The position numbers were made by a program, and so were the translations under genes. The notes beneath the pieces are model-generated. The model was not told where the DNA came from. It was given only the letters and a program-made list of their open reading frames with translations, and searched no databases. 64,000 nt of DNA, from assembly GCF_009866805.1 (NCBI RefSeq), contig NZ_SIZW01000043.1, positions 372,001-436,000 on the forward strand, read 5' to 3'. Positions 44,634 through 53,975 of this stretch are shown here, piece after piece (position 1 is the stretch's first letter; each line of letters begins with the position of its first letter). The stretch comes from Schauerella aestuarii. Its GTDB lineage: Bacteria; Pseudomonadota; Gammaproteobacteria; Burkholderiales; Burkholderiaceae_B.

Positions 44634-45806
44634 CTACCTATCGTGCCATTCGTCGTCCGGCACAGGGTCGCGGTCGTCGCTAAAATCGCCGCCTAACGTC
44701 AACCCGTCGATCCAGGTCGCACCCTTGGTTTTGACGACCTGCCGGAGCGGCACCCCGCCGTGCGTGGCCAAGGCGTCGGCCAGCGCTTGAGAGTGTGTCA
44801 CCAACCAGACCTGCGTGCGTTGCGACGCGCGCACAATCAACCGCGCCAGGGGATCGATCAGGTCGGGATGCAGGCTGGTTTCGGGCTCGTTCAACGCGAC
44901 GAATGCCGGCAGGCGATAAGCGAGCAGTGCCCCGCAAAGCGCCAGGTAGTGCAGCGTGCCGTCGGAAAGCTCCAGGGGCTCGAACACGCGCTGCGGATAG
45001 TCGGGGTATTGAAGGCCGAATGACGCATAGCGATGCGGCACCGGGATGACGAGACGGGCGCCGGGAAATGCATCACTGATGGCGTCGTCCAAATCCTGCT
45101 TGTCCTCTCGGATATGGGCCAAGGTGGCGAACACTGCGGCGAGATTGCCGCCGTCTGAGGCGAGGGTGGGTGCGGCCACGGCGAAGCAGTCACGTCGCAA
45201 CATGGCATCTCGATCAGTCCGAAAGCCGTGGTAGAACCGCCAATCGAGCAACGTGCGCCGTATCAGTTGCAGCGCGGGGAAACGGTCCGCATCCTGCACG
45301 TTGGCGAGTGCCGTCTCGGAGGCCAGCAAGTCCATGGCCATCTGCACCTTGACCCCGTTTTCGTCCAGCAACGTCAGGGCGCCATTTTTCCTGTCCATCA
45401 ACGTATAGCTGCGACCGCGCTGAAACTGGCGCAAGGTTTCCTGCTTGATGAGCGGTTCGTCATCGAAAGCTGCGCTGGTGGGGGCCTTCAGGCCCACCGA
45501 CACTTCATATGCATACTCGACGCATGCCGTGCGGGCGTCTGCCAATTCCACCCGCAAGGTGAGCCGCACCGGCTTTCGGGACGATCGTTCGCCCGCATGC
45601 AGCACTGAAGCCATTCCACCTTCGGCAGCCAATTCGTGCGACAGGGTGCCGGCCGCCGCAGCCTGGATCAATTGAAGTGCCCGATACAGGTTCGTCTTCC
45701 CGACGCCATTGGCGCCGATGAAGACATTCAGGTTGGCGGTCGGCAGGGTGATGCGTTTGAGCGTCCGATAGTTTTCGGCGTGGATGGCGGAAATGACGAG
45801 TGGCAT
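44634..45806 (-). CDS. AAA family ATPase, RecF/OLD-like (AAA_21)
   Basis: 390 residues from ATG 45806 (MPLVISAIHAENYRTLK); farther upstream the frame is not protein-like. It has an SMC/RecF-like N-terminus, Walker A GANGVGKT (31-38) and a signature-like SDGTLHYLALCGAL. Walker B is VALNEPETSLHPDLIDP, and a switch histidine follows in VWLVTHSQALAD. The central 150 residues are the usual insertion. No Toprim nuclease domain is fused and none is encoded next to it. Relatives act in DNA repair or phage defence, but many are uncharacterised. It stands alone between flhD and the sulfur-metabolism genes. Confidence 0.82.
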   Translation of the reverse strand: MPLVISAIHAENYRTLKRITLPTANLNVFIGANGVGKTNLYRALQLIQAAAAGTLSHELAAEGGMASVLHAGERSSRKPVRLTLRVELADARTACVEYAYEVSVGLKAPTSAAFDDEPLIKQETLRQFQRGRSYTLMDRKNGALTLLDENGVKVQMAMDLLASETALANVQDADRFPALQLIRRTLLDWRFYHGFRTDRDAMLRRDCFAVAAPTLASDGGNLAAVFATLAHIREDKQDLDDAISDAFPGARLVIPVPHRYASFGLQYPDYPQRVFEPLELSDGTLHYLALCGALLAYRLPAFVALNEPETSLHPDLIDPLARLIVRASQRTQVWLVTHSQALADALATHGGVPLRQVVKTKGATWIDGLTLGGDFSDDRDPVPDDEWHDR

Positions 45807-45940
45807 GGCGCGGCAGGCAACCCAGCGGTCGGGCACGGGAAAATGGACAATCCGCGAGCATACCGCCTCGCGGATCGTCCACGCTTTCCTTAGACCGCTC
45901 AACCAGATCCGCTCAGCTCGATCCGCTCAGGCCGATCCGA

Positions 45941-47614
45941 TCAGGCCGTGGCCGTGATCGCGGCTCGACGATCGCCGTCGCGTGCGCGGCCTCGTACATT
46001 GAACGCCGTCACGGCGCCGGGTTGCGCCAACTGTTCGACCAGCCCAACCTCCCAATCGAGATACGCACGAAACGCGGCGTGTCGCTGGTCTTCCTCCGTG
46101 TAGGCATAGCCGCTATGCCACGCATCGTCTTCGCCGGTAAGGATGTGCTCACTTCCCGAGGCGGTGGGCAACTGGGCATCGAACCAGGCGCGATTGCCGC
46201 CCAGTACCGCGCGCGCCGCATAGCCATGGCGAAGTAATTCGGTCGCCACCACCTGCGCCAATACGCCATCGCTCGACGTGATGACGATGGCTGTGCCCGG
46301 CGTCAGATCCGCCAGCAAAGCGGGCAGTCGGCCGGCCGCCGCGAACTGCGCGCCTGCGATATGTTTGTCGCGGAAAGCGACGCTCTTTTCAACGTCGAAT
46401 ACTTTCAGCGTCTGGCGGCCCGCCGACGTGGCTTGCGTCACGGCGTGCAGGCTTTGCACATCGATCCACTGCGCTTGCTTGGCCGTCGCCGCACGCAAAA
46501 TGCGGCGCGGCGTGTCGCCTGTTTCGAGCGGGGCGTTCGCGGCCGGGCGATGGAGATATACCTCGAATCCACCCAGCTGGGCCAGCCAGGCGGCGGTGGT
46601 GGGCGCGCGCACGCCATCCCAATCGGCCAGCACCACGCGCGCACCGCGGGTGCCGATGTATTCATCGGTGGCCTGTACCAATTGCCCGCCGGGCGCCCAG
46701 CGCCAGCCCACCAGATGGCCGGCGCGATACTCGGCCGCGTTGCGCACGTCGAACCGATACAAGGTGCGGGAAGCGTCGTTTTCGAACGCGGCCAAGCCTT
46801 GATCGTCGATGGTGCGCACACCCACTTTCTTCGCGAAGGCCGCTGCGTTGACGCGTGCCGCTGCAACGTTTTCCGCCGACGGTTCAGGCAGCGCATGCTC
46901 ACGGCCCTGATCCAACGCATGCCCGTCGAGCAACCACGACATCGTGCCGTCCTTGAGCGAGACGACGGGATTGGGTACCCCGGCGTCGATCAGCGTTTGC
47001 GCGCCGATGATGCTGCGCGTGCGGCCCGCGCAATTCACCACCACCAGGGTTTCGGGATCCGGCGCCAGTTCGCGAATGCGGTAGGGCAGTTCGGCATTGG
47101 GCACGCTGTACGCGCCGGGCAGGCTGAAATTCTTGAACTCTTCGGGGGTGCGTCCATCGACGATGACCAGGTTGTCGCGGCGCGCAATGCGCTCGCGCAA
47201 CGACGCGACGTCGATGTGCGGCGTGCCGGCTTCATGTTCGACGATCTCGCCGAACGCCTTGCTGAGCACGTTGACCCCACTGAAGACCTCGAAGCCTGCG
47301 GCTTCCCAGGCCAAGGTGCCCCCGGCAAGGATCGAGATGCGGCTGTAGCCCCACTCACGCAGTCGCTCGCGAGCGGTGTGAACGAGGCTTTCGTCGAGAT
47401 CCGTGAGCACGATCGGGGTATCGAGGCGCGGGACCAGATGGCCGATGACCAGAGCCAGGTGCGCCAACGGCGCAGGGGTGGCGGCCAGCACGTGCTTCCG
47501 GGCGAACACGCCAAGATCGCGAACGTCGATGACGGCGAGCTCACCCTGGGCGTTCAACGCAGTGTGCAGGTCGTCAGGCGAAAGAATGGGGGCAAGGGCA
47601 TTGGGGTGCGTCAT
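45941..47614 (-). CDS. Four-domain rhodanese-like sulfurtransferase
   Basis: 557 residues with four rhodanese folds: about 10-112, 133-240, 265-370 and 380-490. Only domain 2 has the catalytic cysteine (C195 in VVVNCAGRTRS). The matching positions are TDLDES in domain 1, ADWDGV in domain 3 and TSSDGV in domain 4, so three domains are likely structural or regulatory. Rhodaneses move sulfane sulfur to thiols. It overlaps the thiol dioxygenase gene by four bases (ATGA), and the two probably handle sulfur released from cysteine or a mercapto-acid in the cytoplasm. Confidence 0.88.
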   Translation of the reverse strand: MTHPNALAPILSPDDLHTALNAQGELAVIDVRDLGVFARKHVLAATPAPLAHLALVIGHLVPRLDTPIVLTDLDESLVHTARERLREWGYSRISILAGGTLAWEAAGFEVFSGVNVLSKAFGEIVEHEAGTPHIDVASLRERIARRDNLVIVDGRTPEEFKNFSLPGAYSVPNAELPYRIRELAPDPETLVVVNCAGRTRSIIGAQTLIDAGVPNPVVSLKDGTMSWLLDGHALDQGREHALPEPSAENVAAARVNAAAFAKKVGVRTIDDQGLAAFENDASRTLYRFDVRNAAEYRAGHLVGWRWAPGGQLVQATDEYIGTRGARVVLADWDGVRAPTTAAWLAQLGGFEVYLHRPAANAPLETGDTPRRILRAATAKQAQWIDVQSLHAVTQATSAGRQTLKVFDVEKSVAFRDKHIAGAQFAAAGRLPALLADLTPGTAIVITSSDGVLAQVVATELLRHGYAARAVLGGNRAWFDAQLPTASGSEHILTGEDDAWHSGYAYTEEDQRHAAFRAYLDWEVGLVEQLAQPGAVTAFNVRGRARDGDRRAAITATA

Positions 47615-48225
47615 GCGTGGCTCCGCTCGTCTTGCTTGGCGTGATAGGTGCGGTTGTAGTTGAGGACGCGTTTGTTATCGAGGTCGTAGCCCACGCGTTC
47701 AGTCAGGCGGTCCAATGCGAGGCCATACAAGTGGAAGTGGCGCGTGCCATGGTCGCCGAGCACATGGATGCTGTGGATGTCATCGGCGAGGAAGGCCACG
47801 TGACCGGCACCCGGGCTTACCACCACTTCGCGATCGAGACGCAGGTCGGCATGATCGTCGCTTGCGCCATCGTCCAGGCGCGTATAGATGCGGTTGAGTT
47901 CGTCGCCTTCCACGGCCACGATCACCGCCCAGGTGGTGTGATTGTGCGGCACGGTGTTTTTGCCCGGGTTGATGGCGTTCAGGTAAAGCGCAAACGTATC
48001 GTCTGCTTCCTTGTGAAGCAGGTAGCGGGTGGAGGCTTCCGGATCGCCCGGATCCGGCGACGTGAAGTCGTCGGCGCTGAAAAGGTGTGGTTGCGCCGCC
48101 AGTTGTTTGAGTTCGAGCGCGATCCGCTCCAGACTTGAATAGGTGATGCCGTCGCTTGCCGCGATCGCTTTGATCGCGGTCAGTGTCTGATCGACGGCCG
48201 CTTGCCGTTCGGGTTGCAGGGACAC
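47611..48225 (-). CDS. Thiol dioxygenase (cysteine / 3-mercaptopropionate dioxygenase family)
   Basis: 204 residues from GTG 48225, chosen because GGAG lies eight bases upstream; the frame extends 57 bases further without a good site. Cupin-fold features are the iron ligands H94 and H96 (VPHNHTTWAV) and H154 (DDIHSIHV), with an arginine at 67 in the substrate-binding position. The family oxidises cysteine to cysteine sulfinate or 3-mercaptopropionate to its sulfinate with O2; bacterial members of this type often prefer mercaptopropionate, and sequence alone does not decide. First gene of a pair with the rhodanese, divergent from an amino-acid transporter. Confidence 0.85.
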   Translation of the reverse strand: MSLQPERQAAVDQTLTAIKAIAASDGITYSSLERIALELKQLAAQPHLFSADDFTSPDPGDPEASTRYLLHKEADDTFALYLNAINPGKNTVPHNHTTWAVIVAVEGDELNRIYTRLDDGASDDHADLRLDREVVVSPGAGHVAFLADDIHSIHVLGDHGTRHFHLYGLALDRLTERVGYDLDNKRVLNYNRTYHAKQDERSHA

Positions 48226-48429
48226 GATGAATTCTCCGTTAATGCCAGCGTTGTGGCCGCCAGGTGGCGCGGCACGCGACATTCAATATAGGTTCGTCGC
48301 CAGCCTGAACAAAATCGTTTTTAGGCATAAGCATCAGCGTATAAGCACACAAGTTTTTCGTCGTTCACAGCGGCCCGCATCGTCTTTAGGCTTGAGTGCC
48401 TTATCGCTTGACGGTCTATCGGCGCCCTT

Positions 48430-49299
48430 ATGTCTACACAAAAATTTGGATTTACCCGCAGCGCGGTAGCGTTGACCCTGGCAGCAGCGTCAGCATGGCT
48501 GGGCAGCACGCCGGCACATGCCGACGACACACTCGATCGCATTAAAGAGCGCAAACGCGTCGTGATCGGTGTGGTGGTCTCGGGGGGGCCCTTTGGCGCG
48601 ATCGATCCCGCCACGCAACAGCTCACAGGATTCAATCCGGAAGTGGCGCGAGGCTTGGCGCAAGGATTGGGCACTGATGTGGAGTTGGTGGCGGTGCTGC
48701 CGTCGAACCGCATCCAGTACCTGCAGCAAAAGCGGGTCGATCTGCTCGTGGCCAGCATGGAGTGGACCGAAGAGCGGGCAACGCAATTGACGTTTGCACC
48801 CACGCCGTACTACCGCAACGGTGGCGCGGCCATCTTCAGAAAAGACAGCGGCATTACCCGTTGGGAAGACTTGGCCGGCAAGCCCGTCTGCCTCTCTCAA
48901 GGCAGCAATTATGGCAAGCCGCTGACGGAGCAATACGGTGCCCAGCTCAAAGGGTTTCGCGGCGCTTCCGAATCTCTCCTGGCTTTGCGTGGCGGCAATT
49001 GCGTCGCGGCTGTCCATGACGGCACCTTGATCTATCGCCTGGTGGAAGACGACGCCGAATGGAAGGGCTACGCCGCCCCATTCGATGAGCTGATTCCGTC
49101 ACCCAGCGTGGTGTGGGTGCGCCCTGGCGAAAAGGATACTGCGCAAGCCGTGGATCGGGTGATCCAGGGGTGGCATCGCGACGGCTGGCTGATCGCGACC
49201 GAAAAAAGAGTCGGCATCTCGCGGCCGTCGGCGGCACTGGTGGAGTTGCAGGGTGCCGCACGAGCGCAAGCACCGTTGCCGCAGTGGGCGCAGAAGTGA
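48430..49299 (+). CDS. Amino-acid ABC transporter substrate-binding protein
   Basis: 289 residues with a signal peptide ending around STPAHADD, then an SBP family 3 domain (IKERKRVVIGVVVSGGPFG, TQQLTGFNPEVARGLAQGLG, LLVASMEWTEERATQLTFAP). It should capture a polar or sulfur-containing amino acid in the periplasm. No strong ribosome binding site precedes ATG 48430. First gene of a transporter unit whose next three genes overlap. The setting beside the thiol dioxygenase, rhodanese and cystathionine beta-lyase points to cystine, cysteine or a related thiol, as inference. Confidence 0.9.
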   Translation: MSTQKFGFTRSAVALTLAAASAWLGSTPAHADDTLDRIKERKRVVIGVVVSGGPFGAIDPATQQLTGFNPEVARGLAQGLGTDVELVAVLPSNRIQYLQQKRVDLLVASMEWTEERATQLTFAPTPYYRNGGAAIFRKDSGITRWEDLAGKPVCLSQGSNYGKPLTEQYGAQLKGFRGASESLLALRGGNCVAAVHDGTLIYRLVEDDAEWKGYAAPFDELIPSPSVVWVRPGEKDTAQAVDRVIQGWHRDGWLIATEKRVGISRPSAALVELQGAARAQAPLPQWAQK

Positions 49300-50039
49300 T
49301 CGATGCGGTCTTCGCACCCGTCGTGGCGTTCTTCAAGCCGCTTGGGTTGAACTACGCCTTTCTGCTCGACGCGATGGATCGGCAGGCGTTCTGGCGCGGA
49401 ATGGGGGTCACGCTCGAACTTTGTCTGCTGGTGATCCCGTGCAGTCTTGCCGCAGGCGTGCTGATCGCCGCCGCCTTGACGTCGGGACGCCGATGGCTGG
49501 CGCTCCCCACCCGGGCCTTCGTGGAGGTCACGCGTAATACGCCGACCCTGGTGCAACTGTATTGCGCCTTTCTCGTGCTGAACATGCTCATCACGCAGCA
49601 ATTGCATCAGTACGGCGCCAACCCGCTGACCCCGCTGATGTGGGTGGTGATCGTGGTGTCGCTGCATAAAGGCGTGTTTCATGCCGAGGCCTTGCGGGCC
49701 GGCATCGAGGCTGTGCCGCGCGTCACCTTGGAGGCGGCAAGGTCGCTAGGCTTTTCCAGACGTCAGTTGCTGTGGCGCGTGGAATTGCCCCTGGCCGTGC
49801 GATTCGCCTTGCCCTCGCTGATCAACAACCTGGTGGATCTGGTGAAGATGACGGCCGTGGCGTCGGCCATCGCGGTGGGCGATGTGACGTACGAATCGAT
49901 CATGATCTGGACGCAGCGCGACAACGTACTCGAACTGCTGTTGCTGATCCTGCTTTATTTCGGCCTGCTCACCTGGTTGGTGAGTGTGGTGGGGCGCTGG
50001 CTTGAAACGCGACTGAGGATGCCGGGTTATGGCCAATGA
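49296..50039 (+). CDS. Amino-acid ABC transporter permease 1 (HisM/GlnP type)
   Basis: 247 residues from GTG 49296, whose GTGA overlaps the preceding stop. About five membrane helices. The N-terminal signature region is GMGVTLELCLLVIPCSLAAG, and VEVTRNTPTLVQLYCAFLVL is typical of polar amino-acid permeases. The EAA loop EAARSLGFSRRQLLWRVELP contacts the ATPase. It forms the pore with the second permease. Confidence 0.9.
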   Translation: MIDAVFAPVVAFFKPLGLNYAFLLDAMDRQAFWRGMGVTLELCLLVIPCSLAAGVLIAAALTSGRRWLALPTRAFVEVTRNTPTLVQLYCAFLVLNMLITQQLHQYGANPLTPLMWVVIVVSLHKGVFHAEALRAGIEAVPRVTLEAARSLGFSRRQLLWRVELPLAVRFALPSLINNLVDLVKMTAVASAIAVGDVTYESIMIWTQRDNVLELLLLILLYFGLLTWLVSVVGRWLETRLRMPGYGQ

Positions 50040-50835
50040 TCTGACATTGCCGCACGGCGCAGACGGCGTAGATATTTCTCTGTGGCGCAAGCCTTGGGCG
50101 GCGTCGGCGATCCTGGCGGTATGTGTGATCACATTCTGGGTCACCACCGGCACGACGCCTGCGGCCGTCGCATATCTATGGCAGTGGCTGCCGGCGCTGC
50201 TGCGAGGGTTGTGGGTAAATATTCAGATCAGCATGCTGGCAATGGCGCTGGGCACCTTCGTGGGATTGGCGATCGGCGCGCTATCGCTCTCGCCGGTAGC
50301 CGCATGGCGCGTGAGTACGCGTTGGTATGTGAATCTGTTTCGCAACGCACCGGTTCTGGTGCTGATCTATTTCACGACCTACGCATTTCCGTTTGAAGTC
50401 CGCGTGCTGAGCTGGACGTTTGCGTTTCCGGATTGGCTCAAGGTTGTGTTGGGTTTGGCATTGCCCACGAGCGCAAACGTAGCCGAGATCTTTCGCGGTG
50501 CGATTCAATCGATCCCCAGCGCGCAGTGGGAGGCTGCCCAGTCACTTGCGTTCAAACGCCGCGAAATCTTCCGCCTGATCGTGCTGCCGCAATGTGTGAG
50601 GCGGATGATGCCGCCGTGGATGAACCTCTACGCGAGCATCACCATGAGTACCGCTCTGGCGTCGCTGGTGGGCGTGCACGATCTCGTCGATACCGCACAG
50701 ATCGCCAGCAATACCGTGTCGCGCACCGACTTCACCATCCTCGTGTATTTCACGCTGCTCGCCCTTTTCTTTGCCTATTGCTATCCGATAGCCCGCGCGA
50801 CCCGCGCTCTGGAGCGACGTCATGACCGCCACTGA
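50029..50835 (+). CDS. Amino-acid ABC transporter permease 2
   Basis: 268 residues from ATG 50029, overlapping permease 1 by 11 bases. An N-terminal helix (WAASAILAVCVITFWVTTGT) precedes the usual five-helix core with LLRGLWVNIQISMLAMALGT, NLFRNAPVLVLIYF and an EAA loop EAAQSLAFKRREIFRLIVLP. It is the second half of the heterodimeric channel. Confidence 0.9.
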   Translation: MANDLTLPHGADGVDISLWRKPWAASAILAVCVITFWVTTGTTPAAVAYLWQWLPALLRGLWVNIQISMLAMALGTFVGLAIGALSLSPVAAWRVSTRWYVNLFRNAPVLVLIYFTTYAFPFEVRVLSWTFAFPDWLKVVLGLALPTSANVAEIFRGAIQSIPSAQWEAAQSLAFKRREIFRLIVLPQCVRRMMPPWMNLYASITMSTALASLVGVHDLVDTAQIASNTVSRTDFTILVYFTLLALFFAYCYPIARATRALERRHDRH

Positions 50836-51724
50836 ACGCTTTCTCTATCCCGTGCCGCAGAAAGGGACTGGCGCGGCTGTCACCCACGGCGGGGCGGATC
50901 GCTCACCGGCCACTCCCCTCGTACAACTGCGCGACGTGCACCTGGCGTTTGGTGCCAATGAGGTGCTCAAGGGCATCGATCTCGAGGTCGGTCGCGGGCA
51001 GGTCGTGTCGATCATCGGACCGTCGGGCTCCGGCAAATCCACGATCTTGCGCACGTTGACTGGCCTGCTGCGGCCGCAACGCGGTGAGATCGTCGTGGGC
51101 GGCACACGGGTCGACACCTTGAAGACCGAAGCCGAATTGATCGCACTGCGCACGCGGGTGGGGTTCGTGTTTCAGCAGTACAACCTTTTTCCGCATCTCA
51201 CCGTGCTTGAGAATCTGGTGATTGCTCCTGTGCGGGTGCTGGGGCGCAGCCGTGCCGATGCCGAACGAGAGGCGCTGACGTTGCTCGATCGTGTGCGGTT
51301 GTCGAACAAGGCGCAAGCCTATCCCGGCGAGCTCTCCGGCGGCCAGCAACAGCGGGTGGCGATCGCGCGGGCGTTGGCGATGAAGCCCGAACTGATTTTG
51401 TTTGACGAGGTGACGTCGGCACTCGACCCCGAAACCGTGGGCGACGTGCTCACTGTGATCCGCGATCTCGTGGGTGACGGAATGACCTGTGTCCTTGTCA
51501 CGCACGAAATGCGTTTCGCCGAGGAAGTGAGCGATCGCGTGTACTTCACCGAAGCGGGGCACATCGTCGAGCAGGGACCGCCCACGGCCATCTTTCAACA
51601 TCCCGCCAGCGAGCGCACGCGCGCGTTCCTGCAGCGCACATTGGGGCAGGGCGTGCGCGCCGCCGCATCTGCGCCCAATCCATTTGCCGCCGCCAAGCGC
51701 GAGCGCCTTTGGGTGTCGTACTGA
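50822..51724 (+). CDS. Amino-acid ABC transporter ATP-binding protein (GlnQ/HisP type)
   Basis: 300 residues from ATG 50822, overlapping the permease. Walker [11 protein letters not shown]-loop FVFQQYNLFPHLTV, signature [15 protein letters not shown], Walker B LILFDEVTSALDPE and switch VLVTHEMRF are all present. The N-terminal 35 residues and C-terminal 40 residues go beyond the 240-residue family core. It powers the uptake system above. Confidence 0.92.
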   Translation: MTATERFLYPVPQKGTGAAVTHGGADRSPATPLVQLRDVHLAFGANEVLKGIDLEVGRGQVVSIIGPSGSGKSTILRTLTGLLRPQRGEIVVGGTRVDTLKTEAELIALRTRVGFVFQQYNLFPHLTVLENLVIAPVRVLGRSRADAEREALTLLDRVRLSNKAQAYPGELSGGQQQRVAIARALAMKPELILFDEVTSALDPETVGDVLTVIRDLVGDGMTCVLVTHEMRFAEEVSDRVYFTEAGHIVEQGPPTAIFQHPASERTRAFLQRTLGQGVRAAASAPNPFAAAKRERLWVSY

Positions 51725-51789
51725 CCGTACGCCACGCCACCCGCCGCGGCGTGTGCCGTGGCGGCCGAACGTTTCAAGGAATGCTTCTT

Positions 51790-53034
51790 ATGTCTCAGCC
51801 CACATCCGCAACCCCCTATGCCATTCATCGCGACCGCACCATCGGCGACGCAACCCGTCTGCTGCATGCCGGCGCGCCCGCACTGCGGGAGGGCTCGGGA
51901 CCCGTCAACGTACCCGTGGTGCGTACCAGCACGGTGCGCTTTGAAAGCGTTCAGGCCCACGAGGACCATCATCATCGCCGGGCGGCGGGCGAACCGGTGG
52001 CCACTTATGGACGCCATGGGCTCGACACGCATCGTGCGCTGGAAGAGGCCATTCTCGGTCTGGAAGGGGGCCACCGCGCGTTCCTCGCGCCCTCGGGTTT
52101 GTCGGCAATCGCGTTGGTGCTGGTGGGGTTGCTCTCGCCGGGCGATCATGCGCTGGTGGCCGATAGCGTGTACTCGCCCGTGCGCCGCGTCGATCGCACC
52201 TTGCTGCAGCGGTTGGGGATCGAACTGGAATATTTTTCGCCCGCCCATGACGACCTGGGGTCGAAAATCCGAGCCACGACGAAGCTCGTGTATCTCGAGT
52301 CGCCCAGTTCGCTGCTGTTCGAGGTTCTGGACCTGCCGCGTCTGGCGGCGCTCGCGCATCAGCACGGCGTATTGGTCGCCACCGACAATACCTGGAGCGG
52401 CGGCTGGTTCTACAAGCCGCTCGCGCTCGGCGCCGACATCTCGATTCAGGCCGCCACGAAGTATATCGCCGGGCATTCGGATGTGATGCAAGGTGTGGTC
52501 GTGGTCGACAGCCCCGCACTGGCGGAAAAGATCGGGCTGGCCTATGAGGCACTCGGGCTGTCGGTCAGTGCGGACGATGCCTATCTGGCACTGCGCGGGG
52601 TGCGCACGTTGCCGATCCGCCTGGCGCAACATCAGCGGCATGCCACCGAAATTGCCGAATTTCTGCAAACGCAGGCCCAGGTCGAGCGGGTGTTCTATCC
52701 CGCGCTATCCACCGATCCTGGCCACGCCTTGTGGCAACGGGACTTCACGGGGGCGAGCGGACTGGTGTCGTTTGCGTTTCGGGACGGCGATCTGGCAGCG
52801 GCGCATGCATTCGTCGATGCCCTGCGTTTCTTCGGGATCGGCGCGTCGTGGGGCGGTTACGAGAGCCTGGCTTTGATCGCTGCACCCGAGCGCCTGAACG
52901 AGCACAGCTATTGGCAGGGCACGACGCCGGTGGTGCGCTTACATATCGGACTCGAAGATCCTGCCGATCTGAAAGCCGATCTGGCACAGGCGTTCGAGGC
53001 GGCTGCAACACGGCGAGAACGTGTGGCTGCATGA
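51790..53034 (+). CDS. metC: Cystathionine beta-lyase-type PLP enzyme
   Basis: 414 residues from ATG 51790, with AAGGA nine bases upstream (ATG 51781 is closer to it and less well spaced). Fold-type-I Cys/Met-metabolism enzyme with ATYGRHGLDTHRALE, LEGGHRAFLAPSGLSA, ATDNTWSGGW and the PLP lysine K224 in AATKYIAGHSD. Trp in TWSGG follows the beta-lyase (MetC) pattern. It should release homocysteine, pyruvate and ammonia from cystathionine, or act on cystine and other S-conjugates. It lies 65 bases behind the transporter ATPase and fits a sulfur amino-acid salvage unit. Confidence 0.87.
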   Translation: MSQPTSATPYAIHRDRTIGDATRLLHAGAPALREGSGPVNVPVVRTSTVRFESVQAHEDHHHRRAAGEPVATYGRHGLDTHRALEEAILGLEGGHRAFLAPSGLSAIALVLVGLLSPGDHALVADSVYSPVRRVDRTLLQRLGIELEYFSPAHDDLGSKIRATTKLVYLESPSSLLFEVLDLPRLAALAHQHGVLVATDNTWSGGWFYKPLALGADISIQAATKYIAGHSDVMQGVVVVDSPALAEKIGLAYEALGLSVSADDAYLALRGVRTLPIRLAQHQRHATEIAEFLQTQAQVERVFYPALSTDPGHALWQRDFTGASGLVSFAFRDGDLAAAHAFVDALRFFGIGASWGGYESLALIAAPERLNEHSYWQGTTPVVRLHIGLEDPADLKADLAQAFEAAATRRERVAA

Positions 53035-53132
53035 GCCAGGCGCTGCCCATATAATCGGGCAATGATCACAATTTCTCCCCTGTGCATGACCGCCCACACG
53101 CCTTTCGCGGCATCCCTGTCGCCGGTGCGCCC

Positions 53133-53975
53133 ATGAAAGTCCCCAAGCGCCTGGCGCCGTTGGTCGAAGAGGGCCTCATCGATGAGGTGATCAGCCAATT
53201 GATGAGCGGTAAGGAAGCCACGGTGTTTGTGGTGCGCAGTGGTGACGATATCCGCTGCGCCAAGGTCTACAAGGATGTGCAGCAGCGCAGCTTTCGCAAG
53301 GCCGCTTCGTATCGCGACGGTCGCAAGACCAAGAACAGCCGCGAAGCGCGCGCCATGGAAAAAGGCTCTCGCTACGGGCGCCAGGTGCAGGAAGAATCGT
53401 GGCAAAACGCCGAGGTCGACGCTTTGTTTTTGCTGGCCAACGCCGGCGTGCGAGTGCCGCAGCCCTATATCTGTACGGATGGCGTGCTGCTCATGGAGCT
53501 CGTAACCGATGAGAACGGCGACGTGGCGCCCCGTTTGGGCGACGTTGACCTGAGCGAAGCCGATGCGCTCACGCTGCATGGACAGCTGTTGGATCAGGTG
53601 GTGCTGATGCTATGCGCCGGTGTCATCCATGGCGATCTATCGGAATACAACATCCTGTTGAGCCATGCGGGGCCCACGATCATCGATTTGCCGCAGGCCG
53701 TGAACGCGGCCGGCAATAGCGAAGCCCAGGTCATGCTCGAACGCGACGTGGATAATCTGGCGACGTATTTTTCACGCTTCGCGCCGCAGTTGCTGACGAT
53801 GCATTACGGCAAGGAAATCTGGCGCCTGTTCGAGGCGGGTGCCTTGGTTCCCGGCGTGGCGCTCACCGGTCACGTCGACATCGACACCACACCCGTCAAG
53901 CTCGATGAGCTGATGGACGAGCTCGAAGACGCGCGTTTCGAGCACGAAGCCATGCAACGCGGCGAGCCGCGATAA
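53133..53975 (+). CDS. RIO family serine/threonine protein kinase
   Basis: 280 residues from ATG 53133. RIO1-type kinase motifs: the ATP-binding SGKEATVFVV with lysine in CAKVYK, the catalytic VIHGDLSEYNILL, and the metal-binding IIDLPQAV. Bacterial RIO kinases (PA4780-like) are small and stand-alone, and their targets are largely unknown. The stop touches the stop of the convergent hutF gene with no base between them. It is separated from the transport and lyase genes by 98 bases and may not be part of their unit. Confidence 0.88.
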   Translation: MKVPKRLAPLVEEGLIDEVISQLMSGKEATVFVVRSGDDIRCAKVYKDVQQRSFRKAASYRDGRKTKNSREARAMEKGSRYGRQVQEESWQNAEVDALFLLANAGVRVPQPYICTDGVLLMELVTDENGDVAPRLGDVDLSEADALTLHGQLLDQVVLMLCAGVIHGDLSEYNILLSHAGPTIIDLPQAVNAAGNSEAQVMLERDVDNLATYFSRFAPQLLTMHYGKEIWRLFEAGALVPGVALTGHVDIDTTPVKLDELMDELEDARFEHEAMQRGEPR

